DNA of 64,000 nucleotides. Source: Micromonospora sp. CP22. GTDB lineage: Bacteria; Actinomycetota; Actinomycetes; Mycobacteriales; Micromonosporaceae. Numbering within the stretch: the first letter of the stretch is position 1; each line of letters starts with the position of its first letter. This document shows positions 40,942-48,376 of the stretch, in pieces. The stretch covers positions 186,001 through 250,000 of the forward strand of contig NZ_VCJO01000004.1 in assembly GCF_009712475.1 (NCBI RefSeq), read 5' to 3'. The notes beneath the pieces are model-generated. The model saw only the letters and a list, made by a program, of their open reading frames with translations, was not told where the DNA came from and ran no database searches. The translations under genes and the position numbers were made by a program.

Positions 40942-42236
40942 TCCCTGCCGTCCCGTTCGGTAGCGTCCCGTTCGGCGGCGGCGATATTGGCGTCGGTGAC
41001 GACGAACATGCCGAGCAGCAGGGTCAGCGTCAGCACTCCCATGATGGCGAAGACCGCACGGAGGCCGAAGACCTCGGCGGCCACACCTCCGACGAGCGCG
41101 CCGGCCGGCATGCTCCCCCAGGCCAGCATCCGGTAGCCGCTGTTCACCCGGCCGAGCAGCCGGTCCGGGGTGATCCGCTGGCGCAGCGAGACGGTGATGA
41201 CGTCCCAGGTGGCGAGCAGGAGGCCACCGGCGAAGAAGACCGTACCGATCACGAAGGGGTTGGTGCTCAGCGCCGGTGCGCCGACGACGGCGGCCATCGC
41301 CAGCACGGAGACCACCAGGGTGCGGGACCGCCCGAGCCGTTGTTCGATCCGGCTGGTGGCGACCGAGCCGAGCACGATGCCGGCGGCGACGGTGGTGAGC
41401 AGGAGGCCGTACCCGGGTTCGGTGAGGCCGATGGCCGAGTCCGGGCCGACCGCGTAGAGCACCAGCACGGCGAAGACGGCGCTGGTGATGAAGTTGCTGG
41501 TCCCGACCATGGTGGCCAGGGTGCGCAGCAGCCGGTGCCGCCAGAGGAAGCGCAGCCCTTCGACGATGTCGGCGCGGATCGTCGTCGGCTCGTCCCGCTC
41601 GACCCGGAACCGGCCGGCGACCAGGAGCAGCGCCGCGACGGCCAGCACCCACAGCACCGCCGGCCCGGCGAGCGCCAGGGTCACCCCGGCAGCGACCAGG
41701 AAACCGGCGAGCGGCGGGCCGACGAACTGGTTGGCGGCCACCTCCACCGCGGACAGTCGGCCGTTGGCCCGGGGCAGTTGGTCGCGCGTGACCACCTGCG
41801 GCAGGATCGACTGGGCGCAGGTGTCGTAGCGGGTCTCGGCGGTGCCGAGGCCGAGCGCCACCAGGTAGAGCAGCCAGATCGACCCGGAGTCGTAGGCTAC
41901 CGCGAGCGCCAGCGCGCCGATGAGCACCGCGCGCAGGATGTTGGCGGCGAGCATCACCCGACGCCGGTCGAGCCGGTCGGCGAGAGCGCCGGCCGGTAGC
42001 GCGAACAGCAACCACGGCAGGCTGTACGCGGTGGCGACCCCGGCCACCAGCACCGGTGAGCGGGTGTAGCCGACGGCGACCAACGGCAGTGCGATCTTGA
42101 CGATCCCGTCAGCCAGGTTGGACACCGCCGACGCCGACCAGAGTCGCCAGAACCGGCCCCCGAGTCCGCGCTCGTCGACTCGGCTCGCCGCCCCTTCATC
42201 GGTACGTTCCTCGACCCCCGCCACGCCGCCGATCAT
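40824..42236 (-). CDS. MFS exporter (EntS / MFS_3-like)
   Basis: 470 residues. Twelve hydrophobic segments, with motif A between helices 2 and 3 as GALADRLDRRRVMLAAN. The family exports siderophores, drugs or macrolides. The first ~420 residues fit the family. The last ~45 residues (after ATERDGRDY) are Pro/Thr/Lys-rich (SKPTAPTRTMHPIPP) and read antisense to a small membrane-protein frame; they probably follow loss of the original stop. Not linked in sequence to the neighbouring van genes, from which it diverges. Confidence 0.88.
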   Translation of the reverse strand: MIGGVAGVEERTDEGAASRVDERGLGGRFWRLWSASAVSNLADGIVKIALPLVAVGYTRSPVLVAGVATAYSLPWLLFALPAGALADRLDRRRVMLAANILRAVLIGALALAVAYDSGSIWLLYLVALGLGTAETRYDTCAQSILPQVVTRDQLPRANGRLSAVEVAANQFVGPPLAGFLVAAGVTLALAGPAVLWVLAVAALLLVAGRFRVERDEPTTIRADIVEGLRFLWRHRLLRTLATMVGTSNFITSAVFAVLVLYAVGPDSAIGLTEPGYGLLLTTVAAGIVLGSVATSRIEQRLGRSRTLVVSVLAMAAVVGAPALSTNPFVIGTVFFAGGLLLATWDVITVSLRQRITPDRLLGRVNSGYRMLAWGSMPAGALVGGVAAEVFGLRAVFAIMGVLTLTLLLGMFVVTDANIAAAERDATERDGRDYHFSRHHTTSKPTAPTRTMHPIPPQSSAATPPKKPKSP

Positions 42237-42310
42237 CGCAGCATCCCGCCCGCCAGCGACCGGCAGCGCCAGCGCCAGACAAATCCCGGCAGCGACAGCG
42301 GCAGCCGAGC

Positions 42311-42325
42311 TTTCACTCAGTGAAA
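42311..42325. promoter_or_regulatory. Candidate operator upstream of vanA
   Basis: TTTCAC TCA GTGAAA: a perfect 6-bp palindrome with a 3-nt spacer, 82-96 nt before vanA, followed by CCGG. Its counterpart before pobA is TTCCAC TGG GTGGAA. Likely bound by the IclR-type regulator encoded after vanB. Confidence 0.6.
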
Positions 42326-42406
42326 CCGGAGCTGCCGATCAGCGGCCCGGTCACGGGATCATCCGACCGCACCCCCGACCCGTCGGCGAGAGAGGTGGGG
42401 TCCACC

Positions 42407-43450
42407 ATGGCGTTCGCCCGCAACCAGTGGTACGTGACGGCCTACAGCAACGAGGTCGGGCGGGATCTGCTCGCCCGCACCGTGCTGGGCGAACCGCTGG
42501 TGCTCTACCGCACCGAGTCCGGGGAGGCGGTGGCGCTCGCCGACCGGTGCGTACACCGCCGCTATCCGCTGTCGGAGAGCCGCCTCGACGGCGACACCAT
42601 CGTCTGCGGTTACCACGGCTTCACTTACGACCGGACCGGCACCTGCGTCTTCGTCCCCGGTCAGCAGCGCATCCCGCGTACCGCCCGGGTTCCCGCGTAC
42701 CGGGTGGTGGAGCAGGATTCGCTCATCTGGGTCTGGATCGGCGACGCCGACCGGGCCGATCCGACCACCATCCCCCGCGCGCCCTGGTTGGACGACCCCC
42801 GGTACGCGGTGGTTCGCGGCATGGCGCCGCTGAACGCCCGGTACGGCCTGCTGGTGGACAACCTGATGGACCTGTCGCACGAGACCTACCTGCACGGCGG
42901 TTACATCGGCACCCCCGAGGTGGCGAACACGCCGATCACCACGGAGGTGGACGAGGAACGGGGCATCGTCTATGTCAGCCGACACATGGACGACGCCGAG
43001 TGTCCGCCGTTCTACGCCAAGTCGACCGGCATCCAGGGCCGGATCACCCGCTGGCAGGACATCGAGTTCCACCCGCCGTGCCTGTACCTGCTGCACAGCC
43101 GGATCGCGCCGCAGGGCGTCTACCCGCCGGCCGAGGGTGAGGACAGCGACGCCTTCCACGCCGAGATCGTGTACGCCATCACCCCGTCGACGGAGAACAC
43201 CACCTACGACTTCTGGGCGGTGGCCCGCGACTTCGCCATCGACGACGAGTCGGTGAGCGAGTACCTGCACCAGAGCAACCACACGGTGGTCATGCAGGAC
43301 GTGACGGCGCTGAACATCCTGGAGCAGGTGATCGCGTCCGAGCCGGACAAGTACCAGGAACTCAGCATCAACATCGACACCGGTGGTCTCGCCGCCCGAC
43401 GTCTGATCGCGCGGATGGTCGAGGCGGGGGCGGTGGGGGCGCCCCGATGA
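42407..43450 (+). CDS. vanA: Vanillate O-demethylase oxygenase subunit VanA
   Basis: 347 residues. Rieske [2Fe-2S] ligands CVHRRYP and CGYHGF, and a mononuclear iron site in NLMDLSHETYLH (D-x2-H-x4-H). This is the terminal oxygenase that removes the O-methyl group of vanillate as formaldehyde to yield protocatechuate. N-terminus MAFARNQWYVTAYSNEVGRD is typical of VanA. ATG 42407 follows GAGGTGGGG. It overlaps a 75-residue gene by 4 nt, before vanB. Confidence 0.94.
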   Translation: MAFARNQWYVTAYSNEVGRDLLARTVLGEPLVLYRTESGEAVALADRCVHRRYPLSESRLDGDTIVCGYHGFTYDRTGTCVFVPGQQRIPRTARVPAYRVVEQDSLIWVWIGDADRADPTTIPRAPWLDDPRYAVVRGMAPLNARYGLLVDNLMDLSHETYLHGGYIGTPEVANTPITTEVDEERGIVYVSRHMDDAECPPFYAKSTGIQGRITRWQDIEFHPPCLYLLHSRIAPQGVYPPAEGEDSDAFHAEIVYAITPSTENTTYDFWAVARDFAIDDESVSEYLHQSNHTVVMQDVTALNILEQVIASEPDKYQELSINIDTGGLAARRLIARMVEAGAVGAPR

Positions 43451-43674
43451 CCGGCCCGACCCGCATGCTCACCGGCGACCGGATCTACCGGATCCACTGG
43501 ATGCCGGGCACCGACACCCTGCGCGGTATCTGTCACTGCGGTGCCGAGCGCGTCGCCGAGGAACCGGTCGAGCTGTGGGAGTGGCTGCTCGCCCACCCGT
43601 ACGGCCACCAGCCGCCGGAGGTGGTCACGCCGAGCCCGCCGGCCGCGCCGACCCGGTCGGCGGTGCCGGCGTGA
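43447..43674 (+). CDS. 75-residue protein between vanA and vanB
   Basis: A short protein, overlapping vanA and vanB by 4 nt on each side (ATGA, GTGA), so all three are co-translated. Visible: RIYRIHWMPGTDTLRGICHCGAERV, split CxC region ICHCG, then WEWLLAHPYGH and a Pro-rich tail. The CxC with two His could bind a metal, or fold with the VanB ferredoxin domain, but no family is recognised. The tight placement argues for a role in vanillate demethylation. Confidence 0.7.
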   Translation: MTGPTRMLTGDRIYRIHWMPGTDTLRGICHCGAERVAEEPVELWEWLLAHPYGHQPPEVVTPSPPAAPTRSAVPA

Positions 43675-44624
43675 CCGCCGACGAGCTGGACGGCGCGGAG
43701 CTGGTGGTGGCCCACCGGGACCGGGCGGCGGCGGGTGTCGCCGTGTTGAGCCTGTGCCGCCCCGGCGGCGGCGACCTGCCCGCCTGGTCCCCCGGCGCGC
43801 ACCTGGACCTGGAACTCGGGCCCGGGTTGGTACGCCAGTACTCGCTCTGCGGCGACCCGGCCGACCGGGCCACCCTGCGGATCGCGGTCCAGTTGGAGCC
43901 GGAGGGGCGCGGTGGTTCGCGCCACGTGCACGAGCGACTCACCCCGGGCGCGACCGTCCGGGTACGCGGTCCACGGAACAACTTCCCGCTGGTGGCGGCG
44001 GCGCGGTACCTGTTCGTCGCCGGTGGCATCGGGATCACCCCGCTCAGGCCGATGGTCGCCGCCGCCGACGCCGCCGGAGCCGACTGGCGGCTGGTGTACG
44101 GCGGGCGCAGCCGCGCCACGATGGCGTTCGCCGACGCCCTGCGGGAGAAGTACGGCGATCGGGTGAGCCTGTACCCGCAGGACGAGACCGGCCTGCTCGA
44201 CCTGGACGAGCTGCTGGGGCGGCCGGTCGACGGGCTCGTCTACTGCTGCGGCCCGGAATCGTTGATCACGGCGGTGGAACAGCGTTGCCGGACCTGGCCC
44301 GCCGGAGCCCTGCACGTCGAACGCTTCACGCCGCTGGCTCCCGTCGAGGGTGCCGACACCACCGTCGAGGTCGAGCTCGCCCTCAGCGGCCGGACGCTGA
44401 CCGTACCGCCGGGCACGTCGATCCTGGAGGCGGTGGAGGCGGCGGGCGTGCAGGTGTTGTCCTCGTGTCGGGAGGGCACCTGCGGCACCTGCGAGACGGG
44501 CGTCCTGGGCGGCGTGCCGGAGCACCGGGACAGTCTGCTCACCGAGGCGGAACGGGCGGTCGGCGACACCATGATGATCTGCGTTTCCCGGGCCGTGACG
44601 CCCCGACTCACGCTCGAGTTGTGA
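43671..44624 (+). CDS. vanB: Vanillate O-demethylase reductase subunit VanB
   Basis: 317 residues, class IA reductase. FMN domain with RQYSLCGDPAD, NAD-binding region YLFVAGGIGITPLRPM and YCCGPESLI, and a C-terminal plant-type 2Fe-2S ferredoxin with ligands CREGTCGTCETGV and a late MMICVS. Transfers electrons from NAD(P)H to VanA. GTG 43671 overlaps the upstream 75-residue gene. The IclR regulator follows by 25 nt in the same direction. Confidence 0.94.
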   Translation: MTADELDGAELVVAHRDRAAAGVAVLSLCRPGGGDLPAWSPGAHLDLELGPGLVRQYSLCGDPADRATLRIAVQLEPEGRGGSRHVHERLTPGATVRVRGPRNNFPLVAAARYLFVAGGIGITPLRPMVAAADAAGADWRLVYGGRSRATMAFADALREKYGDRVSLYPQDETGLLDLDELLGRPVDGLVYCCGPESLITAVEQRCRTWPAGALHVERFTPLAPVEGADTTVEVELALSGRTLTVPPGTSILEAVEAAGVQVLSSCREGTCGTCETGVLGGVPEHRDSLLTEAERAVGDTMMICVSRAVTPRLTLEL

Positions 44625-44649
44625 CCGTCGGGGTCGGCATGATGGCGAG

Positions 44650-45423
44650 ATGAGCGCGCAACCCGGACGGTCGGTGACCAGCAAGGTGCTGGCCCTGCTC
44701 GACTCGTTCACCCCGGCCAGTCCGGCGCTGACCCTCAGCGAGTTGGCCCGGCGTGCCGGGCTGCCGTTGCCGACCGCGTCCCGCCGGGTCGCCGAGTTGG
44801 TCGCCTGGGGTGCCCTGGAACGCGGCGACGACGGGCGGTACCGGATCGGGTTGCGGCTGTGGGAGGTGGGTTCGCTCGCGCCCCGGGGACTCGGGCTGCG
44901 TGAACTGGCGCTGCCGACCATGGAGGACCTGTACGAGGTGACCCACGAGAACGTCCAGCTCGCCGTGCGGCAGGACGTCGAACTCGTCTTCATCGAACGC
45001 ATCGCCGGGCGGCACGCGGTGCCGGTACTCACCCGGGTCGGTGGCCGCTTCGCGTTGCACGCCACGGGGGTCGGGTTGGTGCTGCTGGCGTACGCGCCGG
45101 CCGAGGTCCAGGAACAGGTGCTGGCCGCGCCGCTGGAGCGCTACACCCCGCTGACCGTCACCGATCCCGGGCGGCTGCGGCGCGGTCTCGCCGAGGTGCG
45201 CCGCACCGGGTACGCGGTCAGCGACCGGCAGGTCACCATGGACGCCCTCTCGGTCGCCGCGCCGATCTGTGGACCGGAGGGCTCGGTGGTCGCCGCGATC
45301 TCACTGGTGGTCGCCCAGCACCGGGCGGACCCGGTGGCGCTGGCCCCGCTGGTGCAGGCGGCGGGCCGGACGATCTCCCGGGCACTGGGCACGCCGTACG
45401 GGTCGCAGCAGTCGGTCGGGTGA
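44650..45423 (+). CDS. vanR: IclR-family regulator after vanAB (VanR-like)
   Basis: 257 residues: winged helix LTLSELARRAGLPLPTASRRV and effector domain FALHATGVGLVLLAYAP with YAVSDRQVTMDALSVAAPI. It is closely related to the pobR-like protein at 27266-28045. Known vanR genes in proteobacteria are GntR or MarR types, so this is an actinobacterial IclR variant; role from position. The candidate operator is 42311-42325. Confidence 0.8.
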   Translation: MSAQPGRSVTSKVLALLDSFTPASPALTLSELARRAGLPLPTASRRVAELVAWGALERGDDGRYRIGLRLWEVGSLAPRGLGLRELALPTMEDLYEVTHENVQLAVRQDVELVFIERIAGRHAVPVLTRVGGRFALHATGVGLVLLAYAPAEVQEQVLAAPLERYTPLTVTDPGRLRRGLAEVRRTGYAVSDRQVTMDALSVAAPICGPEGSVVAAISLVVAQHRADPVALAPLVQAAGRTISRALGTPYGSQQSVG

Positions 45424-45460
45424 GGCGACGTCACCGGGCCCGGCGCGGTGACCGCCTGGT

Positions 45461-45925
45461 TCAGTCCGGAAAGGCGAGCAGCCGCAGCAGCCCGGCGAGC
45501 CGCTCGTGCTCCTCGGGCGTCACCGTGGCCAGCAGGCCCAACTCGACGGCGCGGGCGGCCTGCTGGGCACGGGCGAAGAGGTCCCGCCCGGCGTCGGTGG
45601 CGACGAGGACGTTGGCCCGCCGGTCGGCCGGATCCGTACGGCGCTCCACCAGCTGACGTTTCTCGAGACCGTCGACGAGCGCCACGACCTGGCTCGGGTC
45701 GAGGCGGAGGAACTCGGCGAGTTCCCGCTGCGTGGGTCGGGCCCCGTCGGCGGCCAACGCGAGCACCGAGTAGGACCGCGCCTTGAGCCCGTGCTCGGCG
45801 AGGGCGGCGTTGGCCGCCGCCAGGGTGAGCGCGTTGGCGCGGGCCAGCAGAAAGACCAGGTCGCCGCCGAGCACGCTGTCCCGCAGGGCGTCGCGCCCCG
45901 GCAGCCGGGTCTTCCCGCTAGACAT
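45461..45925 (-). CDS. couR: MarR-family regulator (CouR-like)
   Basis: 154 residues with a winged helix-turn-helix: LLARANALTLAAANAAL, RPTQRELAEFLRLDPSQVVALVDGLEKR and the wing VERRTDPADRRAN. MarR regulators of phenylpropanoid genes (CouR of Rhodococcus and Rhodopseudomonas) bind p-coumaroyl-CoA and release DNA. Divergent from couN-couO-couM-couL with 82 nt between, the classic arrangement. ATG 45925; an in-frame GTG at 45952 is possible. Neither has a good ribosome site, so a leaderless transcript is likely. Confidence 0.82.
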   Translation of the reverse strand: MSSGKTRLPGRDALRDSVLGGDLVFLLARANALTLAAANAALAEHGLKARSYSVLALAADGARPTQRELAEFLRLDPSQVVALVDGLEKRQLVERRTDPADRRANVLVATDAGRDLFARAQQAARAVELGLLATVTPEEHERLAGLLRLLAFPD

Positions 45926-45955
45926 GGCGACGATGGTAGCAAGATTCACCAATGA

Positions 45956-45984
45956 TTGACATTTTCAACGGTCCGTGCTCAGAT
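45956..45984 (+). promoter_or_regulatory. Candidate promoter of the cou-like operon
   Basis: A consensus -35 TTGACA (45956-45961), a 17-nt spacer and TCAGAT (45979-45984). AATGATTGACATT, with AATG/CATT arms, covers the -35 and may be the MarR site. The couN ribosome site AAGGAG follows at 45997. Confidence 0.5.
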
Positions 45985-46007
45985 CGGGTGGACACGAAGG
46001 AGTTCGC

Positions 46008-46934
46008 ATGTCCCTGGACGGCAAGGTCGCCATCGTCACCGGATCCGGGCGCGGTCTCGGCCTCGCGTACGCGCAGGAGCTGGCCCGGCAGGGCGCTTCC
46101 GTGGTGGTCAACGATGTCGACGCGCAGACCACGGCCGACGCCGTCGCGGCGATCGAGGCGCTCGGCGGCCGGGCCGTCGCGGTGGTCGCACCGGTCGGCC
46201 CGACCGAGACCGCCGAGCAGCTGGTCGCCACCGCGGTCGAGAGCTTCGGTCGGCTCGACATCCTGGTCACCAACGCCGGTGTCCTGCGCGACACCGTGCT
46301 GTGGAAGATGACCGACGAGGACTTCGACACCGTCATCAACGTGCATCTGCGCGGCACCTTCACCACGGTGCGCGCGGCGGTGCGGCACATGCGGGCGGCA
46401 GGTGAGGGCGGGCGCATCATCTGCATCGGCTCCCCCACCGGCCAGCGCGGCAACTTCGGCCAGACCAACTACGCCGCCGCCAAGGCGGGCATCGTCGGCA
46501 TGACGCGGACCTGGGCGCTGGAGCTCAAGCGCGCCGGCATCACCGCCAACACCGTCGTACCGGTGGCCGCGACCGCCATGACCGCTACCGTGCCCTACTT
46601 CGCCGCCGCCGTGCAGGCAGCCGACAAGGGCGAGCCGATGCCCGCGTTCTTCCGGCACGACCTCGGCTTCGGCACGGCGGACGACGTCGCCGGGCTGGTC
46701 GCGTTCCTCGGCTCCGACGCCGCCGGTGGCATCACCGGGCAGGTGATCGGGGTGGGCGGCGACCGGCTCCAGATCTGGACCCACCCGGAGGCGGCGCTGA
46801 CCGCGCACCGTGCCGGTGGCTGGACGTACGATGCCCTGCTCGAAGCCTGGCCGGAGCAGTTCGCCGGCGCGGTTCAGAGTGTCGGCGAGCAGTTCCCGGA
46901 TCTCCCCGAGGAGTTCAAGACCGCCGCCTCCTGA
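46008..46934 (+). CDS. couN: Short-chain dehydrogenase (CouN-like)
   Basis: 308 residues. SDR signatures: VAIVTGSGRGLGLAYA (TGxxxGxG), catalytic NAG and YAAAK (NYAAAKAGIVG). A C-terminal extension of about 60 residues after VIGVGGDRLQ is typical of the multifunctional-type 17-beta-HSD4-like and CouN-like proteins. In the phenylpropanoid route it oxidises 3-hydroxy-3-(aryl)propanoyl-CoA to the beta-keto ester. ATG 46008 follows AAGGAG at 6 nt. Confidence 0.82.
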   Translation: MSLDGKVAIVTGSGRGLGLAYAQELARQGASVVVNDVDAQTTADAVAAIEALGGRAVAVVAPVGPTETAEQLVATAVESFGRLDILVTNAGVLRDTVLWKMTDEDFDTVINVHLRGTFTTVRAAVRHMRAAGEGGRIICIGSPTGQRGNFGQTNYAAAKAGIVGMTRTWALELKRAGITANTVVPVAATAMTATVPYFAAAVQAADKGEPMPAFFRHDLGFGTADDVAGLVAFLGSDAAGGITGQVIGVGGDRLQIWTHPEAALTAHRAGGWTYDALLEAWPEQFAGAVQSVGEQFPDLPEEFKTAAS

Positions 46935-46957
46935 CCCGCTGGACGAAGGCTTCCACC

Positions 46958-47839
46958 ATGTACCGACCCGCCATCGACGTCGACGCCGTCACCGCGATCG
47001 ACATGCACGTGCACATCGAGGTCGACGCGCACGGCCACAACTCGCTGCCCGACGACCTGGTGGCCGCGGTGTCGAAGTACTTCAAGGCCGACGGGCCACG
47101 CCCGGCGATCGACGCGGTGGCGCAGTACTACCGGGAACGCCAGATGGCGGCCGTGGTGTTCACGGTGGACGCCCGCACCCAGCTGGCCCACCAGCCGCTG
47201 TCGAGCGTGGAGATCGCCCGCGCGGCGGCCGAGCACGCCGACGTGCTGATCCCCTTCGGCTCCGTCGACCCGCGCACCGGGGCGGCGGCGCTGGACCTCG
47301 CCACCCGGCTGATCGAGGACGAGGGCGTACGCGGCTTCAAGTTCCATCCCACCGTGCAGGGCTTCGACCCGAGCCACGAGGAGTACGCCCCGCTGTGGGG
47401 TCTGCTGGAGAAGGCCGGCGTGCCCGCGCTGTTCCACACCGGGCAGACCGGGATCGGTGCCGGGATGCCGGGCGGCTACGGTCTCCGGCTCGGCCTGTCG
47501 AACCCGATGCTGCTCGATCCCATCGCGGCCGAGTTCCCGGATCTCCAGATCATCATGGCCCATCCGTCGGTGCCCTGGCAGGACGAGGCGTTGTCGGTGG
47601 CCACCCACAAGCCCAACACCTGGATCGACCTGTCCGGCTGGAGCCCGAAGTACTTCCCGGCGGAGCTGGTGCGGTACGCCAACTCGCTGCTCAAGCGCCG
47701 GGTGCTCTTCGGCACCGACTACCCGCTGCTCACCCCCGACCGTTGGCTCCGGGATGTGCGCAGCACCGAACTCAAGCCCGAGGTGCTCCCCGGCATCCTG
47801 AAGGACAACGCCGTCCGGCTGTTGCGCCTGTCCAGCTGA
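46958..47839 (+). CDS. couO: Amidohydrolase-type 4-hydroxyphenyl-beta-ketoacyl-CoA hydrolase (CouO-like)
   Basis: 293 residues, amidohydrolase_2 fold. Metal-site residues: AIDMHVHIEVD (HxH), KFHPTVQGF, LFHTGQTG, IMAHPSVPW and FGTDYPLL (final Asp). In Rhodococcus jostii p-hydroxycinnamate catabolism, CouO-type enzymes cleave the beta-ketoacyl-CoA to the free 4-hydroxybenzoate plus acetyl-CoA, a hydrolytic step without thiolase. Its position between the dehydrogenase and the hydratase/ligase genes matches that scheme. Start 24 nt after couN. Confidence 0.85.
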   Translation: MYRPAIDVDAVTAIDMHVHIEVDAHGHNSLPDDLVAAVSKYFKADGPRPAIDAVAQYYRERQMAAVVFTVDARTQLAHQPLSSVEIARAAAEHADVLIPFGSVDPRTGAAALDLATRLIEDEGVRGFKFHPTVQGFDPSHEEYAPLWGLLEKAGVPALFHTGQTGIGAGMPGGYGLRLGLSNPMLLDPIAAEFPDLQIIMAHPSVPWQDEALSVATHKPNTWIDLSGWSPKYFPAELVRYANSLLKRRVLFGTDYPLLTPDRWLRDVRSTELKPEVLPGILKDNAVRLLRLSS

Positions 47840-47856
47840 CGACGAGAGGGAAGCTC

Positions 47857-48309
47857 ATGACGACGACGATCACCTACGAACAGCTCACCGACCTTGCCGG
47901 CACCGACCTCGGCTACACCGAGTACCGGACGGTGACCCAGGACCAGGTGAACCTCTTCGCCGACGCCACCGACGACCACCAGTGGATCCACGTCGACCCG
48001 GAGCGGGCGAAGAACGGGCCGTTCGGCGCGCCCATCGCCCACGGCTTCCTGACGCTCTCCCTGGCGGTGCCCTTCTGGACCGAACTGCTCGACGTCAAGG
48101 GTGTCACCACGAAGGTCAACTACGGCCTCGACAAGGTGCGCTTCCCGGCTCCCGTCAAGGTCGGATCCCGGGTACGCATGAAGGCGACCGTCGTCGACGT
48201 CGTCGAGGTGACCGGCGGCTACCAGATCTCCGTCGACCAGACGATCGAGATCGAGGGCGGCACCAAGCCCGCCGTGGTGGCCCGCGGCCTCTACCGCTTC
48301 TACGCCTGA
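47857..48309 (+). CDS. couM: MaoC-type hydratase (CouM-like)
   Basis: 150 residues, hotdog-fold hydratase with active-site FADATDDHQWIHVDPERA and GAPIAHGFLTLSLAVPFW. In the phenylpropanoid pathway it adds water to p-hydroxycinnamoyl-CoA. Closely similar to the MaoC gene at 31914-32378. GAGAGGG precedes ATG 47857. Third gene of the couN-O-M-L operon. Confidence 0.85.
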   Translation: MTTTITYEQLTDLAGTDLGYTEYRTVTQDQVNLFADATDDHQWIHVDPERAKNGPFGAPIAHGFLTLSLAVPFWTELLDVKGVTTKVNYGLDKVRFPAPVKVGSRVRMKATVVDVVEVTGGYQISVDQTIEIEGGTKPAVVARGLYRFYA

Positions 48310-48376
48310 GCAGCACGGGCGGACCGGCCGGGACGGTCACGCGCCGACGCACCCCTCCACCACCGGGAGACCGCTG

